Source of the DNA: Bacteroidota bacterium
Lineage (GTDB): Bacteria > Bacteroidota > Bacteroidia > B-17B0 > Aurantibacillaceae
NCBI GenBank assembly: GCA_018267655.1
Contig: JAFDYB010000086.1
Coordinates: 186,001-250,000 of the forward strand
Length of the DNA: 64,000 bases
Direction of reading: 5' to 3'
The translations under genes were made by a program, and so were the position numbers. Below, piece by piece: positions 62,201-64,000 of the stretch. The notes beneath the pieces are model-generated. The model had not been told where the DNA came from. It searched no databases and was given only the letters and a program-made list of their open reading frames with translations. Every line of letters begins with the position of its first letter. Position 1 is the first letter of the stretch.

Positions 62201-62454
62201 AAATTAATCCTTATGTTTTTTCTGATGCCGGTATAATAAACACAAATGCACCCGGCCAAGCTACAAAAATGAGCGACATTATGATGGATGCCGGAGCAGG
62301 CTTGAGTGTAACCGTACTAAAATGGGGACCATTATACAATGTTAAGCCTTTAACCATTCGCTTTGATTCGCCATTTTTTGTAAACCGTTTGCCCTATGCC
62401 GAAAATAATTATTTACAATTTAGATGGATGCTTGGAATTAGTAAAATGTTTTAA
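59212..62454 (+). CDS. M1-family metallopeptidase with C-terminal beta-barrel-like domain
   Basis: 1080 residues. Signal peptide (to ISAQNEYIE), an N-terminal beta saddle (about 30-250), then the M1 gluzincin catalytic domain with zinc ligands H383-E-I-T-H387 and E406 (FLDEGFTQF), 18 residues apart as expected. After about residue 640 the chain changes to long amphipathic beta strands with GGGLGLRGYSGY, similar to Omp85-type barrels, and ends in aromatic LQFRWMLGISKMF. I infer an aminopeptidase held in the outer membrane by its own barrel. Many Bacteroidota M1 peptidases lack this C-terminal part. The gene is monocistronic. Confidence 0.88.
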   Translation: MTIFKKSFFLSFLLFFAYITISAQNEYIEYRSTTNPLYWKNKLPHEGYWQQDVHYTISASLNDSTDIITGNEELTYWNNSPYTLSYVYFNLYSNAQNKDSYLADLYKNNKNHLKFGKYRSQNKGTEVLSINNNNQELKTELDNTIMKVYLNKPLPPGESATFKINFKTYFDVEAIRNRMKLFNSFGKKHYDIVHWYPRIAVIDRKFVWTTDQHMDHEFYGDYGSFHVELTLPNNYVLDGTGLMTNEKEVLPDELRNKLDIKNFLNKPFNSPPSEVIKADGSTKTWKFSAINVHDVAYTADPNYRIGESVWDGVRCIALVQEPHAAGWHNASSYIAKVLEVNSNNIGRYHYPKMICADAQDGMEYPMLTLDGGFDPNYRTLFIHEITHNWFFGMVGNNETYRAFLDEGFTQFYTADSYMYIDGPFEKENSPKGWYTKQFTNPNRVIDNQIYNGYYQTNVVRNEEATLNTHSDDFSSALRHGGGYSQVYFKTATMLKNLEYVLGRALFDKAIQHYFNQWKFCHPYPEDFRNSVISYTGVDLNWFFDQWLETSKTIDYKISRVKSKGKNTYAITFKRKGSMQMPLDIVVLDKNDSAYHYYIPNNWFEKPTRAKTLPRWIGWGSKLKPTYTATITLKEKLKNVFIDPSFRLADVDMTNNLYKGKINLRFDSKVYTPPNWKQYDMRVRPSFWYNGYDGLKVGAVLSGDYLNKKHVFELGAWFSTGLGQAYVDSAVNKQLYPTYLDSTFGKNKFNAISFVLDYRTAINKLSKNTNVYFQLKSLDGLKATMLGVEKKINNNNTRFYTHLKAMLRDMPQDLVYLINYGEWGYRKLNSAIHLGLEHNYFYYRGAGSITLNTRTAAFTNDYDFSAVTLTSLNKNEFKYFNINTRVFGQLGFGTRLPFESMLFVAGANNESLMDSKYTRSMGIVPPQWGGFGLTTNHFSAGGGLGLRGYSGYLLAIANPDGSISYNYKGITGASASIEIEYGKLFKFIKWPYMRQRLKINPYVFSDAGIINTNAPGQATKMSDIMMDAGAGLSVTVLKWGPLYNVKPLTIRFDSPFFVNRLPYAENNYLQFRWMLGISKMF

Positions 62455-62537
62455 TTATAAAATTTTATTATGCAAAATGTAAATGTAGCATAATTAGCAT
62501 TTAGTTAAATTTACACTTTGTAAAAGTAACACAACAA

Positions 62538-62959
62538 ATGAAAAAAGAAAACATCCATACAACAAATTATATTGATACTTTTATTGAGGTGGCAGAAGAT
62601 ACAAAAGTTATTTTTGGAACAAAACCTCTTTCAAAAACCAGTAAAAAAACTATTGCCGAAATGCAATACAAAATGCTTGTAAATAATCCTTACAAATTCA
62701 CATCTGATGATGTACTTTTTCAAATATTTGCCGATAGAAATGATTTAACAAAAGCAGAATAGACGCAAGGCAAAATTTTTTTTCAAGAGGGCAAGCTTGC
62801 TTAAGGTGTTCCCCTTTATCAAAAATATATGGCTTTGGCATTCATGCCGACAATAAGGGGAAAGTAGCAATTTATGGAATGGAAACCGAACAGTATAAAA
62901 AATTTCAAAACGATACTAAACTCAATAAAACAAAAGCAATGCGAGCGTCTAAAAAATAA
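62538..62959 (+). pseudogene. DUF6157 gene broken by a single missing base
   Basis: The first 74 codons (HTTNYIDTFIEVAEDTKV, NPYKFTSDDVLFQIFADRND) match the DUF6157 N-terminus. A TAG at 62760 ends the frame. Moving one frame at 62762 restores the family C-terminus without a gap: DARQNFFSRGQACLR, SPLSKIYGFGIHAD, KVAIYGMETEQYKKF, ending at TAA 62957-62959. One extra T (GAATTAGAC for GAATAGAC) would give a 140-residue full-length protein. It is either a recent pseudogene or a sequence error. Function of the family is unknown. Confidence 0.85.
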
Positions 62960-62964
62960 TAAAT

Positions 62965-63390
62965 ATGAAAACTCAATTTAAAATTCAATACAAAACAACA
63001 ATAAAAGCACCAATTGAAAAAGTATGGGAAGCGTTAACAAATCCTGTAATTTTAAAACAATACTTTTTTGGAACAGAGATGATAACCAATTGGGAAATTG
63101 GAAGTTCAATTATTTTTCAAGGTGAATGGGAGGGACAAAAGTACAAAGATAAAGGTGAAGTACTTGAATACGAGCGCAACAAAAAACTATCCTATTCATA
63201 TTTGAGCAGCTGGAGTGGTAAAGAAGATTTACCCGAAAATTATTTGTGGGTTTGTTATGAAGTAAAAAAAGACGGAACAAATACCGAATTGACAATACAT
63301 CAAAGTAATTATGACGAAGAACGAGCCAAACATTCTGAAAAAAGTTGGGATTTATTGATTACTGAAATGAGAAAATTTATTGAAAAATAA
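62965..63390 (+). CDS. SRPBCC (AHSA1-type) domain protein
   Basis: A 141-residue START-like protein: YKTTIKAPIEKVWEALTNPV, then QYFFGTEMITNWEIGSSIIF, GEVLEYERNKKLSYSYLSSW, and WDLLITEMRKFIEK. Such proteins have a hydrophobic cavity for a small ligand; roles range from stress response to toxin resistance, and none can be chosen here. It begins 5 nt after the broken DUF6157 gene and may share its transcript. A perfect hairpin follows. Confidence 0.92.
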   Translation: MKTQFKIQYKTTIKAPIEKVWEALTNPVILKQYFFGTEMITNWEIGSSIIFQGEWEGQKYKDKGEVLEYERNKKLSYSYLSSWSGKEDLPENYLWVCYEVKKDGTNTELTIHQSNYDEERAKHSEKSWDLLITEMRKFIEK

Positions 63391-63422
63391 TACCAAGTGC
63401 AAAGATGTTTGCACTTGGTATT
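63389..63422 (+). terminator. Perfect 15-bp hairpin after the SRPBCC gene
   Basis: AATACCAAGTGCAAA / TTTGCACTTGGTATT with a 4-nt loop (GATG), beginning within the SRPBCC stop codon and followed by AAATGTTTTTTTC. It serves as a terminator and also looks like a dispersed repeat, because its left arm recurs at 36978-36991. Confidence 0.7.
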
Positions 63423-63505
63423 AAATGTTTTTTTCAAATTCTAAACAAATGTACTGTACTTTAAACAATTCATCTGTTTTTTATTATTCAAATAATTTAA
63501 TAGAG

Positions 63506-64000
63506 TTAATTTTTTACCATTTTTTTAGTGTCAATAATATTACCGTCAACAATTAGGTAATAGCTGTACATGCCGCTGCTAAGGTCGTTGGCAAAAACGT
63601 TTAATTGCCCTGCACCTTTTGTAGTAATGCTGTGTACTTTTAAAATACGCCCATCAGTGGTATTAAAAATAATTTGTGCTGTTTTAAAATCGGTAGGCAC
63701 ATTGTAGTTGATGATAGTTTGCTCGGCAAATGGATTGGGTACGTTTTGACTTAAAACAATAATGTCTTCATTTCCTAATTGAATAGAAAACTGATTTAAC
63801 TTAACTTTATTTCCAGATGAAGGTGTGGTATTTGAGCAGCAAGTACTATAAGTGGTAATTATTGCATTAATTTGATTTTGAAGAGCTTTACTAATACTGT
63901 CTTGCTTATTGATTTTAACTTTCATGCTATCCATTTTAGTTTGTTGCTCTTGCATACCTTTAATAATAATGGCAATGAATGCCTCATAGGCCATTGTTTT
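63506..64000 (-). CDS. 3' end of a probable S74-chaperone/T9SS surface protein (partial)
   Basis: The frame runs off the right edge (K-T precede the Met at 63994), so this is the end of a larger gene. The opening YEAFIAIIIKGMQEQQTKMD is the usual end of an intramolecular-chaperone (peptidase S74) domain found on tail-fibre-like proteins. Then comes a coiled stretch and a type IX type A sorting domain: VLSQNVPNPFAEQTIINYNV, ILKVHSITTKGAGQLNVFAN, and the end DGNIIDTKKMVKN. Trimeric surface fibre is the likely form. The N-terminal part is outside the window. Confidence 0.78.
   Translation of the reverse strand, partial: KTMAYEAFIAIIIKGMQEQQTKMDSMKVKINKQDSISKALQNQINAIITTYSTCCSNTTPSSGNKVKLNQFSIQLGNEDIIVLSQNVPNPFAEQTIINYNVPTDFKTAQIIFNTTDGRILKVHSITTKGAGQLNVFANDLSSGMYSYYLIVDGNIIDTKKMVKN

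Overview
This 64 kb window is AT-rich and densely coded, and it comes from a bacterium of the phylum Bacteroidota. The evidence is: sigma-A promoter boxes of the TAnnTTTG type (two tRNA genes show the full TTTG-N19-TAnnTTTG form); type IX secretion C-terminal sorting regions; a TonB-dependent receptor with a carboxypeptidase-regulatory N-domain; a DUF2723 membrane protein; PD40/TPR and WG-repeat proteins; fused RibBA; tandem OmpH/Skp chaperones. The genus cannot be fixed from the sequence alone. There is no rRNA, CRISPR array, prophage or recognisable transposase. Both window ends cut through genes.

Layout. 1-5.4 kb: AddB-like nuclease (5' cut), a lone DUF3781 gene next to an inverted-repeat element, a MerR/B12-type regulator and two OmpH genes. 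5.7-12.3 kb: WbqC-like protein, a signal peptidase I with a degenerate paralogue, MarC, an orphan LuxR-type response regulator and HtrA. 12.4-14.9 kb: dapF between two uncharacterised genes, then DUF1801. 14.9-22.7 kb: a tightly packed seven-gene minus-strand operon holding an FMN/nitronate-monooxygenase-like protein, tryptophanase, tyrosine phenol-lyase, a NorC-like cytochrome c, a NorB-like membrane protein, proline dehydrogenase and a small membrane protein. A fasciclin lipoprotein gene is divergent from it across a shared palindrome. 23.7-33.6 kb: pseudouridine synthase, cystathionine beta-synthase, aldehyde dehydrogenase + DeoC, an acyltransferase-like protein, a sensor kinase/receiver pair with a repeat-built promoter, and recA. 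33.8-43 kb: DUF4440 protein, esterase, dnaX, TonB receptor, DUF2723 protein. 43-57 kb: tRNA-Gln, thioredoxin-like protein, duplicated TPR/PD40 protein, ribBA, Nudix hydrolase, WG-repeat protein, serC, kdsA, lptC, an outer-membrane protein, coaX, tRNA-Phe. 57-64 kb: secreted proteins, an M1 peptidase fused to a predicted outer-membrane barrel, a frameshifted DUF6157 gene, an SRPBCC protein, and the 3' end of a probable S74/T9SS protein.

The strongest candidate for something undescribed is the 14.9-22.9 kb operon. By a gap-free alignment recalled from Pseudomonas NorB, the NorB-like subunit keeps the HH pair and two haem histidines. It has lost the third non-haem-metal histidine, both active-site glutamates and one haem-b histidine (now Met). 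It is therefore unlikely to be an ordinary nitric oxide reductase. Its partners are enzymes that release indole, phenol, pyruvate and ammonia from Trp and Tyr, plus a proline-oxidising flavoenzyme and an uncharacterised 607-residue flavoprotein-like protein. The palindrome lies at -41.5 relative to the predicted fasciclin start, the usual place for a Crp/Fnr-type activator.

Other points: a sensor-kinase promoter made of 14-bp tandem repeats; four genes whose TAnnTTTG box ends exactly 4 nt before the start codon, which suggests leaderless mRNAs; a 16-bp palindrome over the recA -33 region; a signal-peptidase paralogue without its catalytic Ser and Lys; and a DUF6157 gene broken by one missing base.
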